From Limnobacter sp. SAORIC-580 (lineage in GTDB: Bacteria; Pseudomonadota; Gammaproteobacteria; Burkholderiales; Burkholderiaceae_B), in NCBI RefSeq assembly GCF_013004065.1, contig NZ_CP053084.1, forward strand, positions 3,162,001 to 3,226,000: DNA of 64,000 bases. The letters are read 5' to 3'. The position numbers were made by a program, and so were the translations under genes. The number at the start of each line of letters is the position of its first letter. The first letter of the stretch is position 1. This document shows, one piece after another, positions 15,101 to 23,872 of this stretch. The notes beneath the pieces were generated by a model that made no database searches, was not told the origin of the DNA, and saw only the letters and a list, made by a program, of their open reading frames with translations.

Positions 15101-15963
15101 CGCAACGTCTCCATGCCTTCTTCGCCCAAGTGCCAGCTTTGGCCCATGGTGGCGGGGTCAATTTCGCCACCCATGGCAGCCAGGCTTTCTTCGCGAATCA
15201 GGCTTTTCAGTTGGCGGTGCAAGGCTGTGAACACGGGCGAAGCGGTCATGGCAGCCGAACGTGGCCGTGGCAAATCGATGGGAATTTCCGCCTTGATTTT
15301 TCCGGGGCGGGCGGTCATCACATACACACGGTCGGACAGAAAAATGGCTTCTTCAATGTCATGCGTAATAAACAGCACCGAGATTTTCCATTGCTGCCAC
15401 ATGTGGGTCAGAATTTCCTGCATCACTACGCGGGTTTGGGAATCGAGTGCACCGAAGGGTTCGTCCATCAGCAACACGCGCGGGCCGGTGGCCAGTGCCC
15501 GCACAATGCCCACGCGTTGTTTCATGCCACCGGAAAGCTGATCAGGATAATGGTTCTCGAAAGGCAGCAAACCAGCCAAACCCAACAAGGTGCGCGCCTT
15601 GCCTTCTCGCTCGTGGCGAGCCATGCCTTGCAGCTTCAAACCGAACTCCACGTTCTCGCGCACCTTGAGCCAAGGAAAGAGTGAGTACTGTTGAAACACC
15701 ACACCACGTTCGGCACTGGGGCCATGAATGGCCTGACCATCCATGGTGACCACACCATCGCTGGGCTTCAGGAACCCGGCCACAATGTTCAACAGCGTAC
15801 TTTTACCGCAACCTGATGGGCCAACCACCGACACAAACTCACCGGGCTGCACATTCAGGGAAACATCCTGAACAGCAGCAAAACGCGCACCGTTTTGAAT
15901 GAAGTTCACCTGCACATTGCTCAGTTCAATACAGCCCTCGGGCTTTTTCACAGTGCTGTTCAT
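15097..15963 (-). CDS. ABC transporter ATP-binding protein (nitrate/sulfonate/taurine type)
   Basis: A 288-residue ATPase of the SsuB/TauB/NrtD class. Walker A is GPSGCGKST near residue 47, the signature is LSGGMKQRVGIVRAL near residue 143, Walker B is VLLMDEP, and the switch His lies in FITHDIEEA. I use the ATG at 15963, which has GGAGG 7 nt upstream and overlaps the permease stop by 4 nt; the longer open frame has no support. It energises the importer made with the next two upstream genes. The C-terminal 40 residues contain the usual SsuB-like extension. Confidence 0.92.
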   Translation of the reverse strand: MNSTVKKPEGCIELSNVQVNFIQNGARFAAVQDVSLNVQPGEFVSVVGPSGCGKSTLLNIVAGFLKPSDGVVTMDGQAIHGPSAERGVVFQQYSLFPWLKVRENVEFGLKLQGMARHEREGKARTLLGLAGLLPFENHYPDQLSGGMKQRVGIVRALATGPRVLLMDEPFGALDSQTRVVMQEILTHMWQQWKISVLFITHDIEEAIFLSDRVYVMTARPGKIKAEIPIDLPRPRSAAMTASPVFTALHRQLKSLIREESLAAMGGEIDPATMGQSWHLGEEGMETLR

Positions 15964-16949
15964 TTTCCACCTCCGGGCCCGGCAATCTGTTGCCAAGGCA
16001 TGAGCAAACGGGCCAGCAGCAAAATACCGCCACTGCACAACAAACCCAACACGCCAATCACGATCATGCCCAGCACAATGTTGGGGTACTCAATCAGCGA
16101 GTACGCTTCCCAAGTGAAATAACCCACACCGAACTGGCCTGAAATCATTTCCGCTGCAATCAGCGACACCCAAGCCACGCCCATGCCCACCGCCAAACCG
16201 GTGAATACATTGGGTAGGGCTGCAGGCAATATCACTTTGGTCAGCATGGTGAACTCATTTGCACCCAAACTTTTTGCAGCGCGCAGCAGCACAGGGTCAA
16301 CGCCCTTCACACCCGCCATGGTGTTGATCAGGATTGGAAAGAAGGCGCCAATGAAGGTGATGAAAATAATGCTGCTTTCTGTGGTGGGCCACAGCATGAT
16401 TGAAATGGGCACCCAGGCAATCGCAGGAATTGGGCGCAACACTTCAAGCGCTGGAAACATGAGGCCCCGCACCACCGCAAAGCGGCCGCACAGCAGGCCC
16501 AAGGTGACACCCAGGGCTGTGGCCATGGCAAAGCCCTGCATAATGCGCACCACGCTTTTCCAGATGTTGGTTTGGAAGCGCTGGTTTTGCATCAACTCCA
16601 CCATGTTGGTGAACACTTCACCCGGCGTGGGAATATTGTTGAAGCGCACATAAAAGTCGAGCTTGTACAAAGTGGCCACATACCAGAAGGCCACCAATGC
16701 GCCGATCGACAAAAACGTCATCAACGCAGCCAGGCTGTGCTTTTTTGCACTGATCAAAAACAGTTCACGTGCAGGCAGTTTTTCAGCCACTTCGGCTTTG
16801 GCACGCACTGCAACGCGTGGCGCACTGCCGGGTGCGTCCACCGCTTGCAAGGCAGGTTCTTTCGCCCCGGGGGCGAGGGTACTGGCTTTCACCACCGGGG
16901 CATAAGGCTTCGCAGCCGCGGGCATTTGAATTTCAAGAGGTCGGGACAT
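15960..16949 (-). CDS. ABC transporter permease (nitrate/sulfonate/taurine type)
   Basis: A 329-residue permease with about six transmembrane segments and the EAA-like loop GVKGVDPVLLRAAKSLGA near residue 220, typical of SsuC/TauC/NrtB proteins. The N-terminal 70 residues are unusually long, soluble and rich in Ala, Pro and Lys. Gene spacing is 3 bp after the binding protein and a 4-nt overlap with the ATPase, so the three make one importer. Transported substrate is unknown: the family covers nitrate, cyanate, taurine, alkanesulfonates and thiamine precursors. Confidence 0.9.
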   Translation of the reverse strand: MSRPLEIQMPAAAKPYAPVVKASTLAPGAKEPALQAVDAPGSAPRVAVRAKAEVAEKLPARELFLISAKKHSLAALMTFLSIGALVAFWYVATLYKLDFYVRFNNIPTPGEVFTNMVELMQNQRFQTNIWKSVVRIMQGFAMATALGVTLGLLCGRFAVVRGLMFPALEVLRPIPAIAWVPISIMLWPTTESSIIFITFIGAFFPILINTMAGVKGVDPVLLRAAKSLGANEFTMLTKVILPAALPNVFTGLAVGMGVAWVSLIAAEMISGQFGVGYFTWEAYSLIEYPNIVLGMIVIGVLGLLCSGGILLLARLLMPWQQIAGPGGGK

Positions 16950-16952
16950 GGT

Positions 16953-18416
16953 TTATTTCCCCACTACTGCAAGTGCAAGTGCATCGTCATAGAGGCCCAC
17001 TTTGCCGCCGTTCTTCGCGGCAAAAGCCTCTGCGTCTTTCTTCAACAGAAAGGGCACAATCTCGGGAGTTTTGGCACCGGCTTTCAGGGAATAAAATGCT
17101 TTGTCGGCAAACACCTTGATCTTCATGCTTTGGTCGTACACATAGGCCACGCCAATTTTCTTGCCTTCTCCTTGGGCTTTCTTGATGGCAGCCAGCGTGC
17201 AATTGGCCGACTTGTAGGCAGTAATAGCGCCGCCCTCTATCCACACTTCGCCAGCTTGGCGTGGTTCGGTAATTTTGCCGCCGCACAGCGGGTCGGTGCC
17301 GCTAATTTCATAGTTGGTGGTGCTGGCCTTTTGCTTGGCGTAGTCCAAACCCAATTCCTTGAAGGCTTGCTTCACGTAGGTTTCGTCTACCCAGGCATCT
17401 GCATCGAATTCCTTCACGCGGCCCATGCGCTTGAGTACACCGTGATCGTATTTCACGGTTTCAACCCACTTGGGTTTGATGGTGGGGTCTAGGGTGTGTA
17501 CACCGCCTGGGCCCAAAAACATGTACGCCACTTCTTTCTCAATGCGGGTCCATTCTTCAATTTTGGCTGCGGCCTGCACCGGGTTTTTGCGTACCCAGTC
17601 GTTGGCTTCCATCAATGCCTTGATGTAGGCCACCACAAACTCGGGGTACTTCTTGGCGAAGTCTTCGCGTACCACCACGCCGTGGAATGTGGGCACTTTG
17701 GTTTCAGCGCCGTCGAAAATTTTGCGGGCAAAACCACGGTAAGGAAGAAGCTCGGCAAACGGTACAAAGTCAGCATGGCCATCAATGCGCTTTTCTTGCA
17801 AGCTGGAGGTGCCCACTTCCGGACTTTGGCTGGAAAGCTCGAAGTCTTCGGCAGTCCAGCCACGGTCTTCCAGCGCCTTGAGCAACATACCATGTGCTGC
17901 CGACCCAAAAGGCACGGAGAGTTTTTTGCCTTTCAGGTCAGCCAGCTCATAGTAAGGGGAGTCTTTGTGCACCACCACGCCATTGCCCGCACCTTCCGCG
18001 TTGTAGGCAATCAGCGCAATCAGGCGGCTTTTGGTTTCATTGCCGTTTTGAAACGTGGCACCGTTCACCAGCAGCGGGTAGTCGCCCATCATGCCGATTT
18101 GCAAAGTATTGGCCACCATGCCGTTGGTCACGGGTGGGCCAGAAGTGAAGTTTTGCCATTCAATCTTGAACTGAATGTCTTTGAAACGTGGCACCTTGGC
18201 CAGGTGCTTTTCAATCAAGCCGAGTTCTTTCAATACAACACCGCCAGTTACTGTGTTGGTGGTGGTGTTCTGTGTACCAATTCCCACCGTGACCACTTCG
18301 GCCAATGCTGGAAATGAAAGTGTGCAGGCCACCAGCGCGCTGGCTGCGCGAATGCCGATGAACCTGCCAACTACCTTGCCCTGTGCTGCGATTCCTTTGA
18401 AGATTCCCGTGTTCAT
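16953..18416 (-). CDS. ABC substrate-binding protein (NMT1/SsuA-like) fused to a NosL-like domain
   Basis: A 487-residue secreted protein. The ATG at 18416 has AAAGGA upstream and opens a signal peptide ending near FPALAEV. Residues about 40-350 form an NMT1/THI5-like binding domain (LNGMVANTLQIGMMGDYPLL, FGSAAHGMLLKAL). This family usually stops near 330 residues. Here about 110 further residues (378-487) follow. They contain CGGKI, VAYVYD, DKAFYSL, a VPFLLKKDAEAFAAKNGGKV stretch and LYDD, which resembles NosL, the copper-binding accessory lipoprotein of nitrous oxide reductase. The canonical NosL CGM is CGG here. Such a fusion is unusual and may report a metal-linked substrate. It is followed within 3 bp by the permease. 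Confidence 0.82.
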   Translation of the reverse strand: MNTGIFKGIAAQGKVVGRFIGIRAASALVACTLSFPALAEVVTVGIGTQNTTTNTVTGGVVLKELGLIEKHLAKVPRFKDIQFKIEWQNFTSGPPVTNGMVANTLQIGMMGDYPLLVNGATFQNGNETKSRLIALIAYNAEGAGNGVVVHKDSPYYELADLKGKKLSVPFGSAAHGMLLKALEDRGWTAEDFELSSQSPEVGTSSLQEKRIDGHADFVPFAELLPYRGFARKIFDGAETKVPTFHGVVVREDFAKKYPEFVVAYIKALMEANDWVRKNPVQAAAKIEEWTRIEKEVAYMFLGPGGVHTLDPTIKPKWVETVKYDHGVLKRMGRVKEFDADAWVDETYVKQAFKELGLDYAKQKASTTNYEISGTDPLCGGKITEPRQAGEVWIEGGAITAYKSANCTLAAIKKAQGEGKKIGVAYVYDQSMKIKVFADKAFYSLKAGAKTPEIVPFLLKKDAEAFAAKNGGKVGLYDDALALAVVGK

Positions 18417-18506
18417 GTCAACAATCCTTTTCAATAGACTCGTTTCAAAATTGGTGCCAGGTGGTTGGCTGTATTTGACAGTCGGAATATTTGAATGCTC
18501 TCGGGC

Positions 18507-18848
18507 TTAGGCCTTGTCTGTGCAGGCTTCCTCCAGGTACTGCTTTTTGTTCGTGATATCAACCCAGGCGTCAGCGTCTTCCAGCGGCTCTTTGGCGCTG
18601 TCAATCACCGGCCACAGCTGAGCCAACCTTGCATTGATTTCAATGAATTCCTGCTGGTCCGCTGGAACATTGCCTTCTTCGTAAATTGCACTGGCTGGGC
18701 ATTCAGGAATGCACACACCACAATCGATACAGCCTTCAGGATTAATCACGAGGAAGTTCGGCCCCTCGTGAAAGCAATCCACCGGGCACACCGACACGCA
18801 GTCGGTGTATTTGCATTTAATACAGGCTTGCGTCACCACGAATGTCAT
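18507..18848 (-). CDS. fdxA: Seven-iron ferredoxin (3Fe-4S/4Fe-4S)
   Basis: A 113-residue FdxA-type ferredoxin with [17 protein letters not shown] at the N-terminus and [16 protein letters not shown] near residue 40. That gives the Cys pattern for one [3Fe-4S] and one [4Fe-4S] cluster, and the C-terminal helical tail is typical of the Azotobacter FdI family. In this operon it is the second ferredoxin, lying between the HEAT-repeat protein and the importer. It is the natural electron carrier between the operon's ferredoxin-NADP reductase and its flavoprotein. It is not the housekeeping [2Fe-2S] ferredoxin. Confidence 0.9.
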   Translation of the reverse strand: MTFVVTQACIKCKYTDCVSVCPVDCFHEGPNFLVINPEGCIDCGVCIPECPASAIYEEGNVPADQQEFIEINARLAQLWPVIDSAKEPLEDADAWVDITNKKQYLEEACTDKA

Positions 18849-18859
18849 GGCAAATCCCC

Positions 18860-19807
18860 TTAGCTGTGTTTCAGCGTGATGTTGGTCAGTGCCAGGCGGG
18901 CCAGTTTTCGCACATCCGGGTCGTTGTCTTCCAGCGCTTTTTCAAGTGCGGGAATGGCCCGTTTGTCACCAATTTCACCCAAGGCAATGGCCGCCTCTTT
19001 TCTCAAATTGCTCACGGTGTCGTTCATGGCTTCCACCAGTGCAGGAAGCGCAGGCAAAGCCTTCATGACACCCAAGGCACGCGCTGCTTTCACACGCACT
19101 TGCCAGTAATCGTCTTGCATGGCTTTCACCAGTTCATCGGTGGCCTGTGCCATGCCCAGCTTGCCAATGGTGGCTGCGGCTTCTTCTCGCACCATCCACA
19201 CGCTGTCGTTCAAAGCCCGCATCAGTGAAGGCAGCACACTAACCTCGTTCGTGTAACCCAATGCACCCACGGCAATTCGGCGTACTTCACCATCGGGGTC
19301 GTGGGCCGCCACTTCAGCCAGCTCACCCACTGCCTCTGCACGCTTGAGGTAACCCAGCACACCCACTGCTTCACGGCGAACTGCCGGGCTGGGGTCTTTC
19401 AACTGGTTCAAGGCGGGCTCGTAAGCTTCAGGCACCCGCAACGCACGCACAGCTTTCAAGGCCAGCGAACGCACAGTGGCATCCGCGTGGGTCAGCAGCG
19501 GAATCAAGGGCGGCGCCGATTCAGATTCTTTCAATTCGGCAAGCACCAAACCGGCCGCTTCTTGAACCACTGCTGATGTATCTAGCAGCATCTGTGCCAA
19601 AGCTGTGACCGTGGTTTGATCCTCGAATCCTTCCAGTGCACGCACTGCTTCCAGGCGCACATTGGCATCGGCATCGTGCAGGCAAGGCAGCAACAACAAC
19701 TCAATGTCGTCTTCATCGCTGTAAGGCAAGTCAATCACAGCCAGTCGGCGTACTTCGGCATCGGGGCTGTTCAGCCGTTCTTGCAAGGTAGGAATTGCAA
19801 TGCTCAT
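18860..19807 (-). CDS. HEAT-repeat protein (PBS lyase-type repeats)
   Basis: A 315-residue all-helical solenoid of about nine 31-residue HEAT repeats, with recurring blocks such as D-x-EVRRLAV, [20 protein letters not shown] and VRKLARLAL. The start at 19807 has AAAAGGAG 7 nt upstream. Similar repeats occur in phycobilin lyases and in scaffold proteins that bring redox partners together. In this operon it lies between the two ferredoxin genes, so a scaffold or assembly factor for the flavoprotein/Fe-S complex is the best guess. No catalytic motif is seen. Confidence 0.85.
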   Translation of the reverse strand: MSIAIPTLQERLNSPDAEVRRLAVIDLPYSDEDDIELLLLPCLHDADANVRLEAVRALEGFEDQTTVTALAQMLLDTSAVVQEAAGLVLAELKESESAPPLIPLLTHADATVRSLALKAVRALRVPEAYEPALNQLKDPSPAVRREAVGVLGYLKRAEAVGELAEVAAHDPDGEVRRIAVGALGYTNEVSVLPSLMRALNDSVWMVREEAAATIGKLGMAQATDELVKAMQDDYWQVRVKAARALGVMKALPALPALVEAMNDTVSNLRKEAAIALGEIGDKRAIPALEKALEDNDPDVRKLARLALTNITLKHS

Positions 19808-19820
19808 GGTGTGCTCCTTT

Positions 19821-20054
19821 TCAGCGCAGCAAGAATGGAATGTCCACATGCACAGCACCTGTGGGGCAATCTTTTTCACAGGGCAGGCAATACCAGCATT
19901 CATCAAATTTCATGAATGCCTTGCCGGTGACGTGGTCAATGGCAAGCACATCGAGCGGGCACACATCCACGCACACGGTGCAGCCTTTTTCGGCAATGCA
20001 TTTCTCGGAATCCACCTTGACGGGGACTTGGGTAATTGTTGCGGCCATGGTCAT
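19821..20054 (-). CDS. AprB-like 2[4Fe-4S] ferredoxin
   Basis: A 77-residue protein with two four-Cys motifs: CIAEKGCTVCVDVCP at residues about 19-33 and CWYCLPCEKDCP at about 53-64. The first has a widened Cys spacing and the second follows DECWYC, both as in the N-terminal ferredoxin part of adenylylsulfate reductase beta (AprB: CWECYSCIKICP). The AprB C-terminal tail that wraps the alpha subunit is missing. It sits 34 bp after an AprA-like flavoprotein gene, so the two very probably form the redox enzyme, with this subunit feeding or taking electrons from FAD. Confidence 0.85.
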   Translation of the reverse strand: MTMAATITQVPVKVDSEKCIAEKGCTVCVDVCPLDVLAIDHVTGKAFMKFDECWYCLPCEKDCPTGAVHVDIPFLLR

Positions 20055-20088
20055 GTTCAGTACCTCTCGTGTTGTGTGTTAGGGCAAA

Positions 20089-21813
20089 TCAAGCGGCTTC
20101 ACCGACCACGCGCAAGCGCTGGTAAGCATCCATTTCCTTTTCATCGATGGGCACAATGTAGGGCTCGATTTCCTTTTTCTTCATGGCCATTTGGCCTTGC
20201 GCGTTTTTGTACAGCAGGGTGTGGCAGAACCAGTTGGCGTCATCGCGCTCGGGGTGGTCTACGCTGTAGTGGTAAAGGCCCCACCTGCTTTCGGTGCGGA
20301 ACAGGCTGGCGCGCGCGGCCATTTCGGCGCAGTCGATGATCGAATGCGTTTCCATGGCGCGCATCAATTCATGGGCATTGGTGGCCACCATGTTTGCCGC
20401 ATCGGCGCGTACCTCGTCCATGCGGCGCAAACCGATTTGGTATTTGCGGGTTACTTTGGGCGGCTGCAAATAGTCGTTGACCAAGCGGCGTGTTTTATAT
20501 TCCACCTGGAAGGGTGTAGGCCCCTCGGTGCGCAGCAGCGGCGCTTCAATGCGATCGTGCTCGGCTTTTACTTGTAACTCGTCCAGTTCATTCAGTGTGT
20601 TTTCAGCGCAGTAGGCGGCGGCGTTTACACCGCAAATTTTCCCGTACACAAATGCACCCAGCATGTAGTTGTGCGGCACGCTGGCGCAGTCGCCGGCAGA
20701 ATACAAACCAGGTACTGATGTTTCACCTTGCGCATTGATCCAGATACCGGAGGCACTGTGACCACTGCAAAACCCGATTTCGGAAATGTGCATTTCAATC
20801 ATTTCCTTGCGGTAGTTGTTGCCACGCTGCTCGTGGAAACGGCCACGGCTTGGGCGCTCGTTGGTGTGCAAAATAACCTCAATCTCGCTGATGGTTTCTT
20901 CAGCGAGGTGGTCCAGCTTCAAGAACACAGGGCCATTGCCACTTTGCAGTTCGCGATAGAACTCCATCATCATTTGGCCACTCCAGTAATCGCATTCAAT
21001 GAAGCGCTCACCGGCTGCGTTGGCCGTGTAACCTCCGAAGGGGCCGGTCACATACGCACAAGCTGGGCCGTTGTAGTCTTTGATCAACGGGTTGATCTGG
21101 TAGCACTCCAGGTTGGCTAATGCAGCACCTGCGTGGTAGGCCATGGCATGGCCATCGCCGCAGTTGGTGGGGTTCTCGTAGGTGCCCATCAAATAGCCTG
21201 AAGAAGGCAAGCCCATGCGGCCGGCTGCGCCCGTGGCAATAATGGCGGCCTTGCAGCGAATAACATAAAAATCTGCCGTGCGGCAATCAAAGCCCATCAC
21301 ACCGGTGATCTCGCCATTGGCACCAGTCAGCAAGCGCGTACACACCACGCGGTTGGTGACTTCCACACGGGTGCGCTTTAGCTGGCGGTACAGCACGCGC
21401 TTCATGTTGTGGCCCTCGGGCATGGGCAACACATAGCTGCCCAGGTGGTGAACCTTGCGCACCGAATAGTCGCCGGTTTCATCTTTCTCGAATTTCACGC
21501 CCCATTTGTCGAGTTCCTGAATCATGTCAAAGCTGTTCGCGGCATACGCCATGACTGCCTCTTGGTCCACAATGCCGTCGTTGGCAATCGTGATTTCCTT
21601 CACATACTGCTCGGCTGTGGCGTGGCCAGGAATCACGGCATTGTTCAAGCCATCCATGCCCATGGAAATTGCGCCGCTGCGTTTTACGTTGGCCTTGTCC
21701 ACCAGCAGCACACGCAGCTTGGGGTTTTGTTCTTTCGCTTTGACGGCAGCCATGGGGCCGCCTGTGCCGCCACCAATCACCACCAGGTCGTATTCCAAGT
21801 CGATGCGTTTCAT
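20089..21813 (-). CDS. AprA-like FAD-dependent oxidoreductase (fumarate reductase/succinate dehydrogenase flavoprotein superfamily)
   Basis: A 574-residue flavoprotein. The start at 21813 has GAGGAG 7 nt upstream. The dinucleotide fold VVIGGGTGGPMAAV is near residue 12, and VDKANVKRSGAISMGMDG near residue 40 matches the FAD loop of adenylylsulfate reductase alpha. IIATGAAGR lies near residue 197. The late SGHSASGIWINAQG and GLYSAGDCA segments are shared with AprA more than with SdhA/FrdA. True AprA is about 620-660 residues and pairs with a longer AprB. No sat, dsr or aprM genes are nearby. I therefore call it AprA-like with unknown substrate, probably a sulfur or nitrogen compound brought in by the operon's importer. 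Confidence 0.85.
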   Translation of the reverse strand: MKRIDLEYDLVVIGGGTGGPMAAVKAKEQNPKLRVLLVDKANVKRSGAISMGMDGLNNAVIPGHATAEQYVKEITIANDGIVDQEAVMAYAANSFDMIQELDKWGVKFEKDETGDYSVRKVHHLGSYVLPMPEGHNMKRVLYRQLKRTRVEVTNRVVCTRLLTGANGEITGVMGFDCRTADFYVIRCKAAIIATGAAGRMGLPSSGYLMGTYENPTNCGDGHAMAYHAGAALANLECYQINPLIKDYNGPACAYVTGPFGGYTANAAGERFIECDYWSGQMMMEFYRELQSGNGPVFLKLDHLAEETISEIEVILHTNERPSRGRFHEQRGNNYRKEMIEMHISEIGFCSGHSASGIWINAQGETSVPGLYSAGDCASVPHNYMLGAFVYGKICGVNAAAYCAENTLNELDELQVKAEHDRIEAPLLRTEGPTPFQVEYKTRRLVNDYLQPPKVTRKYQIGLRRMDEVRADAANMVATNAHELMRAMETHSIIDCAEMAARASLFRTESRWGLYHYSVDHPERDDANWFCHTLLYKNAQGQMAMKKKEIEPYIVPIDEKEMDAYQRLRVVGEAA

Positions 21814-21824
21814 GTTCACACTCC

Positions 21825-22592
21825 TCAAGTTCGGTTGATGCGCAAGCGATACTGGAATGCATCGCCCCGGTAATACAGGTATTCAAAGTCGATGGGCTTG
21901 TCGCCCGCGTAAGTCATTCGTTCCATGCGCAGCAAGGGGCAGCCCTCGTCCACACGCAGTTGTTGGGCCAGCGATTCATCGGCTGAAATGGCTTCAATTT
22001 GCAAATCCGCGTGGGTCAGGTTGTAGCCGTGGTCGTTTTCCAGAATTGCAAAAATGTCGCGCACAGCCAAATCCTCTTGCAGCAACTTTTCCCCAATCTC
22101 GATTGGGAAATAACTGACATCCACTGAAATGGGTTCGCGATTCAAAAAGCGCAGGCGCTGAATTTCAAATACAGGCTGACCAGGTTTGACATGCAGGCGA
22201 TTGGCCACCTGTGCGGTAGCTTCAACCGGCTTTGCGCTGAGCACGTTCGAGTAGGTTTCATAACCCGAGGACGACATGGCTTCACCAAAACCCTGCAAAC
22301 GCGACAGGCTTTGAAACGCTTTGGGTTTGGACACAAAACTGCCCTTGCCCATCACTTTGAATATCAGGCCTTCTTTTTGAAGGTCGCCCAGCGCCTGGCG
22401 AATGGTGATTCGGCTTACGCCAAACATACGGATCATTTGGCTTTCAGAGGGCATTTGTGTGTGCGGTGCGTAGGTGCCATCGAGAATGCTTTTGCGCAAC
22501 TTTTCCCGCACCTGGGTGTACAAGGGCAAGGCCGACACATTGGTATCGAATGCTTGCTCTTCCACTACTTTGATCGCTGATTTCCCGTTCAT
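21825..22592 (-). CDS. GntR family regulator, HutC/UTRA subfamily
   Basis: A 255-residue repressor. The winged helix-turn-helix is at about residues 20-90 (MPSESQMIRMFGVSRITIRQAL), and the UTRA ligand-binding domain at about 105-245 shows the family segments PVFEIQRLRF and CPLLRMERMTYAGDKPIDFEYLYYRGD. It is the first gene of the ten-gene redox/importer operon and ends 11 bp before the flavoprotein start. It most likely represses this operon and is relieved by the imported compound or a product. A perfect palindrome lies just upstream. Start at ATG 22592 preferred; 22610 is also in frame. Confidence 0.9.
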   Translation of the reverse strand: MNGKSAIKVVEEQAFDTNVSALPLYTQVREKLRKSILDGTYAPHTQMPSESQMIRMFGVSRITIRQALGDLQKEGLIFKVMGKGSFVSKPKAFQSLSRLQGFGEAMSSSGYETYSNVLSAKPVEATAQVANRLHVKPGQPVFEIQRLRFLNREPISVDVSYFPIEIGEKLLQEDLAVRDIFAILENDHGYNLTHADLQIEAISADESLAQQLRVDEGCPLLRMERMTYAGDKPIDFEYLYYRGDAFQYRLRINRT

Positions 22593-22617
22593 ATTTGCTG
22601 CCTGAATCAAACTTGTT

Positions 22618-22629
22618 ATGACAGGTCAT
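22618..22629. promoter_or_regulatory. Palindrome ATGACAGGTCAT upstream of the GntR-led operon
   Basis: ATGAC-AG-GTCAT is a perfect inverted repeat 25 bp before the gntR ATG. Its size fits a GntR/HutC operator and nothing else in the 130-bp gap does so clearly. A single copy was found. Confidence 0.4.
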
Positions 22630-22740
22630 GATATGCATAGACCGTGCCAGCTTTTGTTGCACCGTAGCAGTGCTGTTTTTGCTGCTTTACCTATTTATTA
22701 CTTGCACTTGTGCGGCATTGCGTTTTCTGGGCAACCCAAA

Positions 22741-23778
22741 TTAATGCGCTGCAGCACCGCTTTGAATCACGTGCACCAAGACGAATCCTGCTGCCCAAAG
22801 GTGAATGCACAAGGCACCACCCAGCACCCACACCTTCCCGCCCGCAGCGCGCAAATCAAGCCAGCGCGTGCCCACGCCCAAAGCCGCCAGCCCGGTGGCC
22901 ATTAACAACTGGGACAAATCAACCAAAGCAGTTTCCAGTGGAATACTCAGCACACCCGTGGATTTCAACACCACTGCCAACAAGAACCCCCACAGAAACA
23001 AAGGGGGTTGCATGGACACATGGCTGACTTGAGCGCCTGGCTGTTTGCGCTGCTCGCGCACCATGTGCCAGGCCAGCCACACCATGGCCGGCGCCAGCAA
23101 GGCCACACGCAACATTTTCTCGATCAATGCGAATGCGGGTGCTTCACCACCCACCAGCGCAGCGCCCGCTACCACATGCCCCAATTCATGCACGCTTAAG
23201 CCCAGCCAAAGGCCAGTGAAATCGGCCTGCAAATTAAACAGCCACTGAAACCCCGGTATGGCAAACATGCTAAGCGTGCCAAACACCACGGCTGTGCCCA
23301 AGGCAGCTGAGGTGGCCGCGGGTGGCGCACGCAATACCGAATCTGCCGCAGCAATGGCTGCACCCCCGCAAATTGCGCTGCCAGCACCAATCAGCAGAAA
23401 ACTGCTGGCCTGCAAGCCCATGCGCTTGCCCAACCAAGCCGCCAACCCCAAAGTACTTGCCACAACAAACACCGCCGCCAATACACCTTGCCAACCCACG
23501 GCGAGCAAATCCGCAAACCCCAACTGGAAACCAAACAAGGCAATGCCCGTGCGCATGACATGGCGGCGAGCAAAACCAAACCCAACTTGACCGTGCCGAA
23601 CCAAGGCAGGAGCGGTATTGCCAAGTGCCATGCCCAGGAACATGGCCAGAGGCAACAAGCCAAGGCCCCAACTTGCAAGGCCACCCGGTACAGCGCCCAG
23701 CCAGGCCAATGCAGCCAGCAAAAAGCTGAGCAGCAAACCAAAAGGCAAGGCGGTGTTGGGGGCTTGAAGAACGCGCAT
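22741..23778 (-). CDS. YeiH family putative sulfate exporter
   Basis: A 345-residue membrane protein with about ten hydrophobic segments. Family segments are GIALFGFQLGFADLL near residue 78, an AGSAICGGAAIAA stretch near residue 130 and GLSVHELGHVVAG near residue 195. YeiH proteins (PSE family) are annotated as sulfate or sulfite exporters, with little biochemistry. It is divergent from a LysR regulator 94 bp away, the same pairing as yeiH/yeiE in enteric bacteria. Its position next to an AprAB-like operon and the occurrence of two TauE permeases in the window make a sulfur-export role plausible. Confidence 0.87.
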   Translation of the reverse strand: MRVLQAPNTALPFGLLLSFLLAALAWLGAVPGGLASWGLGLLPLAMFLGMALGNTAPALVRHGQVGFGFARRHVMRTGIALFGFQLGFADLLAVGWQGVLAAVFVVASTLGLAAWLGKRMGLQASSFLLIGAGSAICGGAAIAAADSVLRAPPAATSAALGTAVVFGTLSMFAIPGFQWLFNLQADFTGLWLGLSVHELGHVVAGAALVGGEAPAFALIEKMLRVALLAPAMVWLAWHMVREQRKQPGAQVSHVSMQPPLFLWGFLLAVVLKSTGVLSIPLETALVDLSQLLMATGLAALGVGTRWLDLRAAGGKVWVLGGALCIHLWAAGFVLVHVIQSGAAAH

Positions 23779-23854
23779 GGATCATGAATTCAAAAAAGAC
23801 ACCTTATGGTGATGCTTTTTTTCTCATACCCATAGACAATAGAATTTCTGTATT

Positions 23855-23871
23855 CATAACTATAGGTTATG
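23855..23871. promoter_or_regulatory. LysR-type operator between yeiH and lysR
   Basis: CATAACTATAGGTTATG is a 17-bp inverted repeat (arms CATAAC/GTTATG) that contains the T-N11-A signature at 23857 and 23869. It ends 1 bp before the start codon of the LysR gene and lies in the divergent yeiH/lysR gap, where such regulators bind for autoregulation and control of the neighbour. Confidence 0.6.
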
Positions 23872-23872
23872 C

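Noticed and set aside
16572-17492. 306-codon plus-strand frame opposite the permease and binding-protein genes
   Set aside because: Antisense shadow of strong ABC-transporter genes; the protein is His/Phe/Gly-rich with no domain.
20089-21813. True adenylylsulfate reductase AprA
   Set aside because: It is shorter than AprA, its partner lacks the AprB tail, and there are no sat, aprM, qmo or dsr genes nearby. Kept as AprA-like only.
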